Source: Hydractinia symbiolongicarpus (lineage: Eukaryota > Cnidaria > Hydrozoa > Anthoathecata > Hydractiniidae). Taken from it: 64,000 bases of DNA. The stretch spans positions 24,799,650-24,863,649 of the forward strand of contig NC_079887.1 of assembly GCF_029227915.1 (NCBI RefSeq). Reading direction: 5' to 3'. Position numbers and translations under genes: made by a program. The notes beneath the pieces are model-generated. The model was not told where the DNA came from, searched no databases, and saw only the letters and a list, made by a program, of their open reading frames with translations. This document shows, one piece after another, positions 1 to 12,323 of this stretch (positions are counted from its first letter, which is position 1; each line of letters begins with the position of its first letter).

Positions 1-2370
1 TTGTGGGACCAATCCTAGACGTTATCGCGCGCTGAGGAAATTGCGATAGTTTCAAAAACTACATTTCATTGACTTTCTAACGGTGTCAGTCCGTTTGAGT
101 AACAACGGTTGGGTCACATATTCGTACCAACATGTATATAGCGATATTTTTCTAATATTACTAGGTTGCATCGCTTTTAACTATAAAACAATTGACTGTG
201 GGACTTAATTGAACTAACTTTGGACTGTCACCTTATAAATGTGATGAAGGAGACAATTGGACTCCAAGAAATAACATTCCTCTTAATTTGACATGATTGC
301 GGAAACTCAGCGATTTCACTGGCCGCTGTGGTAGCGCTTCATTTAAAAATTTAGATTAACAAGTCATTTTTTTACTGTGGGACCAATCTTAGCCGTTTTC
401 GCGCGCTGAAGAAATAGCGACAGTTTCAAAAACTTCATTTCATTGACTTTCTAACGGTGTCAATCCGTTTGAGTTACAACGGTTGGGTCACATATTCATA
501 CGAACATGTATTTAGCGATATTTTTCTGATATTACTAGGTTGTATGGCTTTTATCAGTGAAACGATTGACTGCGGGACTTAATTGAACTGATTATGGACT
601 GTCACCTTATAAATGTAAAAGTGAGACAATTGGACTCCAAGAAATAACATTCTTCTTAATATGAAATGATTGCCGAAACTCAGCGATTACACTGGGCGCT
701 GTTGTAGCGCTTCAAATAAAAATTAAGATAAAAAAGTCATTTTTTACTGTGGGACCAAACCTAGCCGTTATCGCGTGCTGAAGAAATAGCGACAGATTCA
801 AAAACTACATTTCATTAACTTTCTAACGGTGTCAGTCCGTTTGGGTTTCAACGGTTGGGTCACATAATCGTACCAACATGTATTTAGCGATACTTATCTG
901 ATATTACTAGTTTGCATCGCTTTTAACAGTTAAACGATTGACTGTGGGACTTAATTGAACTAAATTTGGACCGTGACATGATCAATGTGATAAATGAAAC
1001 AAATGGACTCCAAAAAAAAATTCTTCTTAATTTGACATGATTGCCAGAAGTCAGCGACTACACTGGGCGCTGTGGTAGCGCTTCATTTAAAAAATTAGAT
1101 AAATAAGTCGTTCTTTACTGTGGGACCAATCCTATCCGTGATCGCGCGCTGAAGAAATAGCGATAGTTTCAAAAACTACATTTCATTGACTTTCTAACGG
1201 TGTCAGTGCGTTTGAGTTACAACGGTTGGGTCACATATTCGTACCAACATGTATATAGCGATATTTTTCTAATATTACTAGGTTGCATCGCTTTAAACTA
1301 TAAAACGATTGACTGTGGGACTTAATTGAACTAACTTTGGACTGTAACCTGATAAATGTGATAAATGAGAAAATTAGACTCCAAGAAATAACATTCTTCT
1401 TAATTTGACATGATTGCCGGAACTCAGCGATTACACTGGGCGCTGTGGTAGCGCTTCATTTAAAAATTTAGATTAACAAGTCATTTTTTTACTGTGGGAC
1501 CAATCTTAGCCGTTTTCGCGCGCTGAAGAAATAGCGACAGTTTCAAAAACTACATTTCATTGACTTTCTAACGGTGTCAATCCGTTTGAGTTACAACGGT
1601 TGGGTCACATATTCGTACGAACATGTATTTAGCGATATTTTTCTGATATTACTAGGTTGTATGGCTTTTATCAGTGAAACGATTGACTGCGGGACTTAAT
1701 TGAACTGATTATGGACTGTCACCTTATAAATGTAAAAGTGAGACAATTGGACTCCAAGAAATAACATTCTTCTTAATATGAAATGATTGCCGAAACTCAG
1801 CGATTACACTGGGCGCTGTTGTAGCGCTTCAAATAAAAATTAAGATAAAAAAGTCATTTTTTACTGTGGGACCAAACCTAGCCGTTATCGCGTGCTGAAG
1901 AAATAGCGACAGATTCGAAAACTACATTTCATTGACTTTCTAACAGTGTCAGTCCGTTTGGGTTTCAACGGTTGGGTCACATAATCGTACCAACATGTAT
2001 TTAGCGATACTTATCTGATATTACTAGTTTGCATCGCTTTTAACAGTTAAACGATTGACTGTGGGACTTAATTGAACTAAATTTGGACCGTGACATGATC
2101 AATGTGATAAATGAAACAAATGGACTCCAAAAAAAAATTCTTCTTAATTTGACATGATTGCCAGAAGTCAGCGACTACACTGGGCGCTGTGGTAGCGCTT
2201 CATTTAAAAAATTAGATAAATAAGTCGTTCTTTACTGTGGGACCAATCCTATCCGTGATCGCGCGCTGAAGAAATAGCGATAGTTTCAAAAACTACATTT
2301 CATTGACTTTCTAACGGTGTCAGTCCGTTTGAGTTACAACGGTTGGGTCACATATTCGTACCAACATGTA
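1..2370. repeat. Block duplicated at offset 8,588 bp (copy 1)
   Basis: Units A-B-C-D-B-C-D here match those at 8589-10,958 with identical spacing. Shared rare variants include AAAACAATTGAC, GATTTCACTGGCC, TATTCATACG, CATTAACTTT and GTCAGTGCGTTTG. I noticed only a handful of differences. Correspondence ends inside the unit at 2236, where the other copy switches to subtype E. The left edge is outside the window. Confidence 0.85.
1067..1081. repeat. Conserved short hairpin GCGCT-GTGGT-AGCGC (representative)
   Basis: A perfect 5-bp inverted repeat with a 5-base loop sits near +320 of most units. Loop variants GTTGT, GCGGT and GAGGT keep the stem. Stem variants also exist (GGGCTCTG, GGCCGCTG, GGAAGCTC). 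Whether it forms or binds anything is unknown. Confidence 0.7.
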
Positions 2371-2983
2371 TATAGCGATATTTTTCTAATATTACTAGGT
2401 TGCATCGCTTTTAACTATAAAACGATTGACTGTGGGACTTAATTGAACTAACTTTGGACTGTCACCTTATAAATGTGATGAAGGAGACAATTGGACTCCA
2501 AGAAATAACATTCCTCTTAATTTGACATGATTGCGGAAACTCAGCGATTACACTGGGCTCTGTGGTAGCGCTTCATTTAAGAATTAAGATAAAAAAAGTC
2601 ATTTTTTTATTGTGGGACCAATCCTAGACGTTATCGCGCGCTGAGGAAATTACGACAGTTTCAAAAACTACATTTCATTGACTTTCTAACGGTGTCAGTC
2701 CGTTTGAGTTTCAACGGTTGTGTCACATATTCGTACCAACATGTATTTAGCGATATTTTTTGATATTACTAGGTTGCATCGCTTATAACAATGAAACGAT
2801 TGACAGTGGGACTTAATTGATCTAACTTTGGACTGTGACCTGATAAATGTGAAAAATGAGACAATTGGACTCCAAGAAATAACATTCTTCTTAATTTGAC
2901 ATGATTGCCGGAACTCAGCGATTACACTGGGCGCTGTGGTAGCGCTTCATTTAAAAATTTAGATTAACAAGTCATTTTTTTAC
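1493..2983. repeat. 1,491-bp higher-order repeat B-C-D-E, copy 1
   Basis: Four units at 1493, 1865, 2236 and 2611 (372, 371, 375 and 373 bp) are repeated immediately downstream with the same order and spacing. The shared variant GGAAATTACGACAG in the E unit separates these two E units from the others, which read TTGCGACAG. A related B-C-D trimer precedes at 376-1492. Confidence 0.88.
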
Positions 2984-4476
2984 TGTGGGACCAATCTTAG
3001 CCGTTTTCGCGCGCTGAAGAAATAGCGACAGTTTCAAAAACTACATTTCATTGACTTTCTAACGGTGTCAATCCGTTTGAGTTACAACGGTTGGGTCACA
3101 TATTCGTACGAACATGTATTTAGCGATATTTTTCTGATATTACTAGGTTGTATGGCTTTTATCAGTGAAACGATTGACTGCGGGACTTAATTGAACTGAT
3201 TATGGACTGTCACCTTATAAATGTAAAAGTGAGACAATTGGACTCCAAGAAATAACATTCTTCTTAATATGAAATGATTGCCGAAACTCAGCGATTACAC
3301 TGGGCGCTGTTGTAGCGCTTCAAATAAAAATTAAGATAAAAAAGTCATTTTTTACTGTGGGACCAAACCTAGCCGTTATCGCGTGCTGAAGAAATAGCGA
3401 CAGATTCGAAAACTACATTTCATTGACTTTCTAACAGTGTCAGTCCGTTTGGGTTTCAACGGTTGGGTCACATAATCGTACCAACATGTATTTAGCGATA
3501 CTTATCTGATATTACTAGTTTGCATCGCTTTTAACAGTTAAACGATTGACTGTGGGACTTAATTGAACTAAATTTGGACCGTGACATGATCAATGTGATA
3601 AATGAAACAAATGGACTCCAAAAAAAAATTCTTCTTAATTTGACATGATTGCCAGAAGTCAGCGACTACACTGGGCGCTGTGGTAGCGCTTCATTTAAAA
3701 AATTAGATAAATAAGTCGTTCTTTACTGTGGGACCAATCCTATCCGTGATCGCGCGCTGAAGAAATAGCGATAGTTTCAAAAACTACATTTCATTGACTT
3801 TCTAACGGTGTCAGTCCGTTTGAGTTACAACGGTTGGGTCACATATTCGTACCAACATGTATATAGCGATATTTTTCTAATATTACTAGGTTGCATCGCT
3901 TTTAACTATAAAACGATTGACTGTGGGACTTAATTGAACTAACTTTGGACTGTCACCTTATAAATGTGATGAAGGAGACAATTGGACTCCAAGAAATAAC
4001 ATTCCTCTTAATTTGACATGATTGCGGAAACTCAGCGATTACACTGGGCTCTGTGGTAGCGCTTCATTTAAGAATTAAGATAAAAAAAGTCATTTTTTTA
4101 TTGTGGGACCAATCCTAGACGTTATCGCGCGCTGAGGAAATTACGACAGTTTCAAAAACTACATTTCATTGACTTTCTAACGGTGTCAGTCCGTTTGAGT
4201 TTCAACGGTTGTGTCACATATTCGTACCAACATGTATTTAGCGATATTTTTTGATATTACTAGGTTGCATCGCTTATAACAATGAAACGATTGACAGTGG
4301 GACTTAATTGATCTAACTTTGGACTGTGACCTGATAAATGTGAAAAATGAGACAATTGGACTCCAAGAAATAACATTCTTCTTAATTTGACGTGATTGCC
4401 GGAACTCAGCGATTACACTGGCCGCTGTGGTAGCGCTTCATTTAAGAATTAAGATAAAAAAAAGTCATTTTTTTAT
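2984..4476. repeat. 1,491-bp higher-order repeat B-C-D-E, copy 2
   Basis: Units start at 2984, 3356, 3727 and 4102, a constant offset of 1,491 from copy 1. The copies look almost identical until the tail of the E unit. There this copy reads GACGTGATTGCC and CACTGGCCGCTG and leads into an F-type unit, while copy 1 reads GACATGATTGCC and CACTGGGCGCTG and leads into B. Confidence 0.88.
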
Positions 4477-5597
4477 TGTAGGACCAATCCTAGCCGCTTT
4501 CGCGCGCTAAAGAAATAGCGACAGTTTGAAGAACTAAACTTCATTGACTTTCTAACGGTGTCAGTCCGTTTGGGTTTCAACGGTTGGGTCACATAATCGT
4601 ACCAACATGTATTTAGCGATACTTATCTGATATTACTAGTTTGCATCGCTTTTAACAGTTAAACGATTGACTGTGGGACTTAATTGAACTAAATTTGGAC
4701 CGTGACATGATCAATGTGATAAATGAAACAAATGGACTCCAAAAAAAAATTCTTCTTAATTTGACATGATTGCCAGAAGTCAGCGACTACACTGGGCGCT
4801 GTGGTAGCGCTTCATTTAAAAAATTAGATAAATAAGTCGTTCTTTACTGTGGGACCAATCCTATCCGTGATCGCGCGCTGAAGAAATAGCGATAGTTTCA
4901 AAAACTACATTTCATTGACTTTCTAACGGTGTCAGTCCGTTTGAGTTACAACGGTTGGGTCACATATTCGTACCAACATGTATATAGCGATATTTTTCTA
5001 ATATTCCTAGGTTGCATCGCTTTTAACTATAAAACGATTGACTGTGGGACTTAATTGAACTAACTTTGGACTGTCACCTTATAAATGTGATGAAGGAGAC
5101 AATTGGACTCCAAGAAATAACATTCCTCTTAATTTGACATGATTGCGGAAACTCAGCGATTACACTGGGCTCTGTGGTAGCGCTTCATTTAAGAATTAAG
5201 ATAAAAAAAGTCATTTTTTTATTGTGGGACCAATCCTAGACGTTATCGCGCGCTGAGGAAATTGCGACAGTTTCAAAAACTACATTTCATTGACTTTCTA
5301 ACGGTGTCAGTCCGTTTGAGTTTCAACGGTTGTGTCACATATTCGTACCAACATGTATTTAGCGATATTTTTTGATATTACTAGGTTGCATCGCTTATAA
5401 CAATGAAACGATTGACAGTGGGACTTAATTGATCTAACTTTGGACTGTGACCTGATAAATGTGAAAAATGAGACAATTGGACTCCAAGAAATAACATTCT
5501 TCTTAATTTGACGTGATTGCCGGAACCCAGCCATTACACTGGCCGCTGTGGTAGCGCTTCATTTAAGAATTAAGATAAAAAAAAGTCATTTTTTTAT
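4477..5597. repeat. Three-unit repeat (F/C mosaic, D, E), offset 1,121 bp from 3356
   Basis: The unit at 4477 starts as subtype F (TGTAGGACC, GCGCTAAAGAAATAGC, TTTGAAGAACTAAAC). It becomes subtype C after GGTGTCAGTCCGTTTG (GGGTTTCAACGG, CATAATCGTACC). From the switch onward, through the D unit at 4848 and the E unit at 5223, it follows 3,480-4,476 at an offset of 1,121 bp. This is a plain product of unequal exchange with the switch between about 4,545 and 4,570. Confidence 0.82.
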
Positions 5598-6347
5598 TGT
5601 AGGACCAATCCTAGCCGCTTTCGCGCGCTAAAGAAATAGCGACAGTTTGAAGAACTAAACTTCATTGACTTTCTAACGGTGTCAGTCCGTTTGAGTTACA
5701 ACGGTTGGGTCACATATTTGTACCAACATGTATTTCTTGATATTATTCTGGTATTACTAGGTTGCATCGCTTTTAACAATGAAACGATTGACTGTAGGAC
5801 TTAATTGAACTAACTTTGGACTGTAACCTGATAAATGTGATAAATGAGAAAATTAGACTCCAAGAAATAACATTCTTCTTAATTTGACATGATTGCCGGA
5901 ACTCAGCGATTACACTGGGCGCTGTGGTAGCGCTTCATTTAAAAATTTAGATTAACAAGTCATTTTTTTACTGTGGGACCAATCTTAGCCGTTTTCGCGC
6001 GCTGAAGAAATAGCGACAGTTTCAAAAACTACATTTCATTGACTTTCTAACGGTGTCAATCCGTTTGAGTTACAACGGTTGGGTCACATATTCGTACGAA
6101 CATGTATTTAGCGATATTTTTCTGATATTACTAGGTTGTATGGCTTTTATCAGTGAAACGATTGACTGCGGGACTTAATTGAACTGATTATGGACTGTCA
6201 CCTTATAAATGTGATGAAGGAGACAATTGGACTCCAAGAAATAACATTCTTCTTAATTTGACGTGATTGCCGGAACTCAGCGATTACACTGGCCGCTGTG
6301 GTAGCGCTTCATTTAAGAATTAAGATAAAAAAAAGTCATTTTTTTAT

Positions 6348-6723
6348 TGTAGGACCAATCCTAGCCGCTTTCGCGCGCTAAAGAAATAGCAATAGTTTCA
6401 AAAACTACATTTCATTGACTTTCTAACGGTGTCAGTCCGTTTGAGTTACAACGGTTCGGGTCACATATTCGTACCAACATGTATATAGCGATATTTTTCT
6501 AATATTACTAGGTTGCATCGCTTTTAACTATAAAACGATTGACTGTGGGACTTAATTGAACTAACTTTGGACTGTCACCTTATAAATGTGATGAAGGAGA
6601 CAGTTGGACTCCAAGAAATAACATTCCTCTTAATTTGACATGATTGCGGAAACTCAGCGATTACACTGGGCTCTGTGGTAGCGCTTCATTTAAGAATTAA
6701 GACAGAAAAAGTCATTTTTTTAT
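6348..6723. repeat. Mosaic monomer F/D
   Basis: The first about 40 bp are subtype F (TGTAGGACC, CGCTTTCGCGCGCTAAAG). The rest is subtype D (ATAGTTTCAAAAACTAC, GTATATAGCGATATT, TATAAAACGATTG). The same mosaic with the same switch is at 11949 and 14197, so one recombinant unit was copied. Confidence 0.8.
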
Positions 6724-8588
6724 TGTGGGACCAATCCTAGCCATTATCGCGTGCTGAGGAAATTGCGATAGTTTCAAAAACTACATTTCATTGACTTTCT
6801 AACGGTGTCAGTCCGTTTGAGTAACAACGGTTGGGTCACATATTCGTACCAACATGTATATAGCGATATTTTTCTAATATTACTAGGTTGCATCGCTTTT
6901 AACAATGAAACGATTGACTGTAGGACTTAATTGAACTAACTTTGGACTGTAACCTGATAAATGTGATAAATGAGAAAATTAGACTCCAAGAAATAACATT
7001 CTTCTTAATTTGACATGATTGCCGGAACTCAGCGATTACACTGCGCGCTGTGGTAGCGCTTCATTTAAAAATTTAGATTAACAAGTCATTTTTTTACTGT
7101 GGGACCAATCTTAGCCGTTTTCGCGCGCTGAAGAAATAGCGACAGTTTCAAAAACTACATTTCATTGGCTTTCTAACGGTGTCAATCCGTTTGAGTTAAA
7201 ACGGTTGGGTCACATATTCATACGAACATGTATTTAGCGATATTTTTCTGATATTACTAGGTTGTATGGCTTTTATCAGTGAAACGATTGACTGCGGGAC
7301 TTAATTGAACTGATTATGGACTGTCACCTTATAAATGTAAAAGTGAGACAATTGGACTCCAAGAAATAACATTCTTCTTAATATGAAATGATTGCCGAAA
7401 CTCAGCGATTACACTGGGCGCTGTTGTAGCGCTTCAAATAAAAATTAAGATAAAAAAGTCATTTTTTACTTTGGGACCAATCCTAGCTGTTATCGCGCGC
7501 TTAAGAAATAGCGACAGTTTCAAAAACTACATTTCATTGACTTTCTAACGGTGTCAGTCCGTTTGGGTTTCAACGGTTGGGTCACATAATCGTACCAACA
7601 TGTATTTAGCGATACTTATCTGATATTACTAGTTTGCATCGCTTTTAACAGTTAAACGATTGACTGTGGGACTTAATTGAACTAAATTTGGACCGTGACA
7701 TGATCAATGTGATAAATGAAACAAATGGACTCCAAAAAAAAATTCTTCTTAATTTGACATGATTGCCAGAAGTCAGCGACTACACTGGGCGCTGTGGTAG
7801 CGCTTCATTTAAAAAATTAGATAAATAAGTCGTTCTTTACTGTGGGACCAATCCTATCCGTGATCGCGCGCTGAAGAAATAGCGATAGTTTCAAAAACTA
7901 CATTTCATTGACTTTCTAACGGTGTCAGTCCGTTTGAGTTACAACGGTTGGGTCACATATTCGTACCAACATGTATATAGCGATATTTTTCTAATATTAC
8001 TAGGTTGCATCGCTTTAAACTATAAAACAATTGACTGTGGGACTTAATTGAACTAACTTTGGACTGTAACCTGATAAATGTGATAAATGAGAAAATTAGA
8101 CACCAAGAAATAACATTCTTCTTAATTTGACATGATTGCCGGAACTCAGCGATTACACTGGGCGCTGTGGTAGCGCTTCATTTAAAAATTTAGATTAACA
8201 AGTCATTTTTTTACTGTGGGACCAATCTTAGCCGTTTTCGCGCGCTGAAGAAATAGCGACAGTTTCAAAAACTACATTTTATTGACTTTTTAACGGTGTC
8301 AATCCGTTTGAATTACAACGGTTGGGTCACATATTCGTACGAACATGTATTTAGCGATATTTTTCTGATATTACTAGGTTGTATGGCTTTTATCAGTGAA
8401 ACGATTGACTGCGGGACTTAATTGAACTGATTATGGACTGTCACCTTATAAATGTGATGAAGGAGACAATTGGACTCCAAGAAATAACATTCCTCTTAAT
8501 TTGACATGATTGCGGAAACTCAGCGATTACACTGGGCTCTGTGGTAGCGCTTCATTTAAGAATTAAGATAAAAAAAGTCATTTTTTTT

Positions 8589-10958
8589 TTGTGGGACCAA
8601 TCCTAGACGTTATCGCGCGCTGAGGAAATTGCGATAGTTTCAAAAACTACATTTCATTGACTTTCTAACGGTGTCAGTCCGTTTGAGTAACAACGGTTGG
8701 GTCACATATTCGTACCAACATGTATATAGCGATATTTTTCTAATATTACTAGGTTGCATCGCTTTTAACTATAAAACAATTGACTGTGGGACTTAATTGA
8801 ACTAACTTTGGACTGTCACCTTATAAATGTGATGAAGGAGACAATTGGACTCCAAGAAATAACATTCCTCTTAATTTGACATGATTGCGGAAACTCAGCG
8901 ATTTCACTGGCCGCTGTGGTAGCGCTTCATTTAAAAATTTAGATTAACAAGTCATTTTTTTACTGTGGGACCAATCTTAGCCGTTTTCGCGCGCTGAAGA
9001 AATAGCGACAGTTTCAAAAACTACATTTCATTGACTTTCTAACGGTGTCAATCCGTTTGAGTTACAACGGTTGGGTCACATATTCATACGAACATGTATT
9101 TAGCGATATTTTTCTTATATTACTAGGTTGTATGGCTTTTATCAGTGAAACGATTGACTGCGGGACTTAATTGAACTGATTATGGACTGTCACCTTATAA
9201 ATGTAAAAGTGAGACAATTGGACTCCAAGAAATAACATTCTTCTTAATATGAAATGATTGCCGAAACTCAGCGATTACACTGGGCGCTGTTGTAGCGCTT
9301 CAAATAAAAATTAAGATAAAAAAGTCATTTTTTACTGTGGGACCAAACCTAGCCGTTATCGCGTGCTGAAGAAATAGCGACAGATTCAAAAACTACATTT
9401 CATTAACTTTCTAACGGTGTCAGTCCGTTTGGGTTTCAACGGTTGGGTCACATAATCGTACCAACATGTATTTAGCGATACTTATCTGATATTACTAGTT
9501 TGCATCGCTTTTAACAGTTAAACGATTGACTGTGGGACTTAATTGAACTAAATTTGGACCGTGACATGATCAATGTGATAAATGAAACAAATGGACTCCA
9601 AAAAAAAATTCTTCTTAATTTGACATGATTGCCAGAAGTCAGCGACTACACTGGGCGCTGTGGTAGCGCTTCATTTAAAAAATTGGATAAATAAGTCGTT
9701 CTTTACTGTGGGACCAATCCTATCCGTGATCGCGCGCTGAAGAAATAGCGATAGTTTCAAAAACTACATTTCATTGACTTTCTAACGGTGTCAGTGCGTT
9801 TGAGTTACAACGGTTGGGTCACATATTCGTACCAACATGTATATAGCGATATTTTTCTAATATTACTAGGTTGCATCGCTTTAAACTATAAAACGATTGA
9901 CTGTGGGACTTAATTGAACTAACTTTGGACTGTAACCTGATAAATGTGATAAATGAGAAAATTAGACTCCAAGAAATAACATTCTTCTTAATTTGACATG
10001 ATTGCCGGAACTCAGCGATTACACTGGGCGCTGTGGTAGCGCTTCATTTAAAAATTAAGATTAACAAGTCATTTTTTTACTGTGGGACCAATCTTAGCCG
10101 TTTTCGCGCGCTGAAGAAATAGCGACAGTTTCAAAAACTACATTTCATTGACTTTCTAACGGTGTCAATCCGTTTGAGTTACAACGGTTGGGTCACATAT
10201 TCGTACGAACATGTATTTAGCGATATTTTTCTGATATTACTAGGTTGTATGGCTTTTATCAGTGAAACGATTGACTGCGGGACTTAATTGAACTGATTAT
10301 GGACTGTCACCTTATAAATGTAAAAGTGAGACAATTGGACTCCAAGAAATAACATTCTTCTTAATATGAAATGATTGCCGAAACTCAGCGATTACACTGG
10401 GCGCTGTTGTAGCGCTTCAAATAAAAATTAAGATAAAAAAGTCATTTTTTACTGTGGGACCAAACCTAGCCGTTATCGCGTGCTGAAGAAATAGCGACAG
10501 ATTCGAAAACTACATTTCATTGACTTTCTAACAGTGTCAGTCCGTTTGGGTTTCAACGGTTGGGTCACATAATCGTACCAACATGTATTTAGCGATACTT
10601 ATCTGATATTACTAGTTTGCATCGCTTTTAACAGTTAAACGATTGACTGTGGGACTTAATTGAACTAAATTTGGACCGTGACATGATCAATGTGATAAAT
10701 GAAACAAATGGACTCCAAAAAAAAATTCTTCTTAATTTGACATGATTGCCAGAAGTCAGCGACTACACTGGGCGCTGTGGTAGCGCTTCATTTAAAAAAT
10801 TAGATAAATAAGTCGTTCTTTACTGTGGGACCAATCCTATCCGTGATCGCGCGCTGAAGAAATAGCGATAGTTTCAAAAACTACATTTCATTGACTTTCT
10901 AACGGTGTCAGTCCGTTTGAGTTACAACGGTTGGGTCACATATTCGTACCAACATGTA
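8589..10958. repeat. Block duplicated at offset 8,588 bp (copy 2)
   Basis: Second copy of bases 1-2,370. Differences seen: TTCTTATAT for TTCTGATAT near 9,115, AATTGGATAA for AATTAGATAA near 9,684 and AAAATTAAGATT for AAAATTTAGATT near 10,058. At about 10,958 the D unit changes to an E unit in GCGATATTTTTTGATATT. One monomer is lost there compared with 2236-2985, as expected from unequal exchange. Confidence 0.85.
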
Positions 10959-10964
10959 TATAGC

Positions 10965-12323
10965 GATATTTTTTGATATTACTAGGTTGCATCGCTTATA
11001 ACAATGAAACGATTGACAGTGGGACTTAATTGATCTAACTTTGGACTGTGACCTGATAAATGTGAAAAATGAGACAATTGGACTCCAAGAAATAACATTC
11101 TTCTTAATTTGACGTGATTGCCGGAACTCAGCGATTACACTGGCCGCTGTGGTAGCGCTTCATTTAAGAATTAAGATAAAAAAAAGTCATTTTTTTATTG
11201 TAGGACCAATCCTAGCCGCTTTCGCGCGCTAAAGAAATAGCGACAGTTTGAAGAACTAAACTTCATTGACTTTCTAACGGTGTCAGTCCGTTTGAGTTAC
11301 AACGGTTGGGTCACATATTTGTACCAACATGTATTTCTTGATATTATTCTGGTATTACTAGGTTGCATCGCTTTTAACAATAAAACGATTGACTGTAGGA
11401 CTTAATTGAACTAACTTTGGACTGTAACCTGATAAATGTGATAAATGAGAAAATTAGACTCCAAGAAATAACATTCTTCTTAATTTGACATGATTGCCGG
11501 AACTCAGCGATTACACTGGGCGCTGTGGTAGCGCTTCATTTAAAAATTTAGATTAACAAGTCATTTTTTTACTGTGGGACCAATCTTAGCCGTTTTCGCG
11601 CGCTGAAGAAATAGCGACAGTTTCAAAAACTACATTTCATTGACTTTCTAACGGTGTCAATCCGTTTGAGTTACAACGGTTGGGTCACATATTCGTACGA
11701 ACATGTATTTAGCGATATTTTTCTGATATTACTAGGTTGTATGGCTTTTATCAGTGAAACGATTGACTGCGGGACTTAATTGAACTGATTATGGAATGTC
11801 ACCTTATAAATGTGATGAAGGAGACAATTGGACTCCAAGAAATAACATTCTTCTTAATTTGACGTGATTGCCGGAACTCAGCGATTACACTGGCCGCTGT
11901 GGTAGCGCTTCATTTAAGAATTAAGATAAAAAAAAGTCATTTTTTTATTGTAGGACCAATCCTAGCCGCTTTCGCGCGCTAAAGAAATAGCGATAGTTTC
12001 AAAAACTAAATTTCATTGACTTTCTAACGGTGTCAGTCCGTTTGAGTTACAACGGTTGGGTCACATATTCGTACCAACATGTATATAGCGATATTTTTCT
12101 AATATTACTAGGTTGCATCGCTTTTAACTATAAAACGATTGACTGTGGGACTTAATTGAACTAACTTTGGACTGTCACCTTATAAATGTGATGAAGGAGA
12201 CAATTGGACTCCAAGAAATAACATTCCTCTTAATTTGACATGATTGCGGAAACTCAGCGATTACACTGGGCTCTGTGATAGCGCTTCATTTAAGAATTAA
12301 GATAAAAAAAGTCATTTTTTTAT
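10965..12323. repeat. Block F-B-F/D shared with 5.4-6.7 kb, offset 5,601 bp
   Basis: From the D/E switch near 10,960 the order E tail, F (11199), B (11573), F/D (11949) matches E tail, F (5598), B (5972), F/D (6348) at an offset of 5,601 bp. The two copies differ by scattered single bases, for example TATGGAATGTCACC near 11,793 and CTCTGTGATAGCGC near 12,273. Confidence 0.8.

Noticed and set aside
5307-5534. Open frame of 75 codons (-), and a related one at 18392-18583
   Set aside because: Both are antisense readings of E-type units, which happen to lack stops in that frame. The similarity between them is only the repeat itself.
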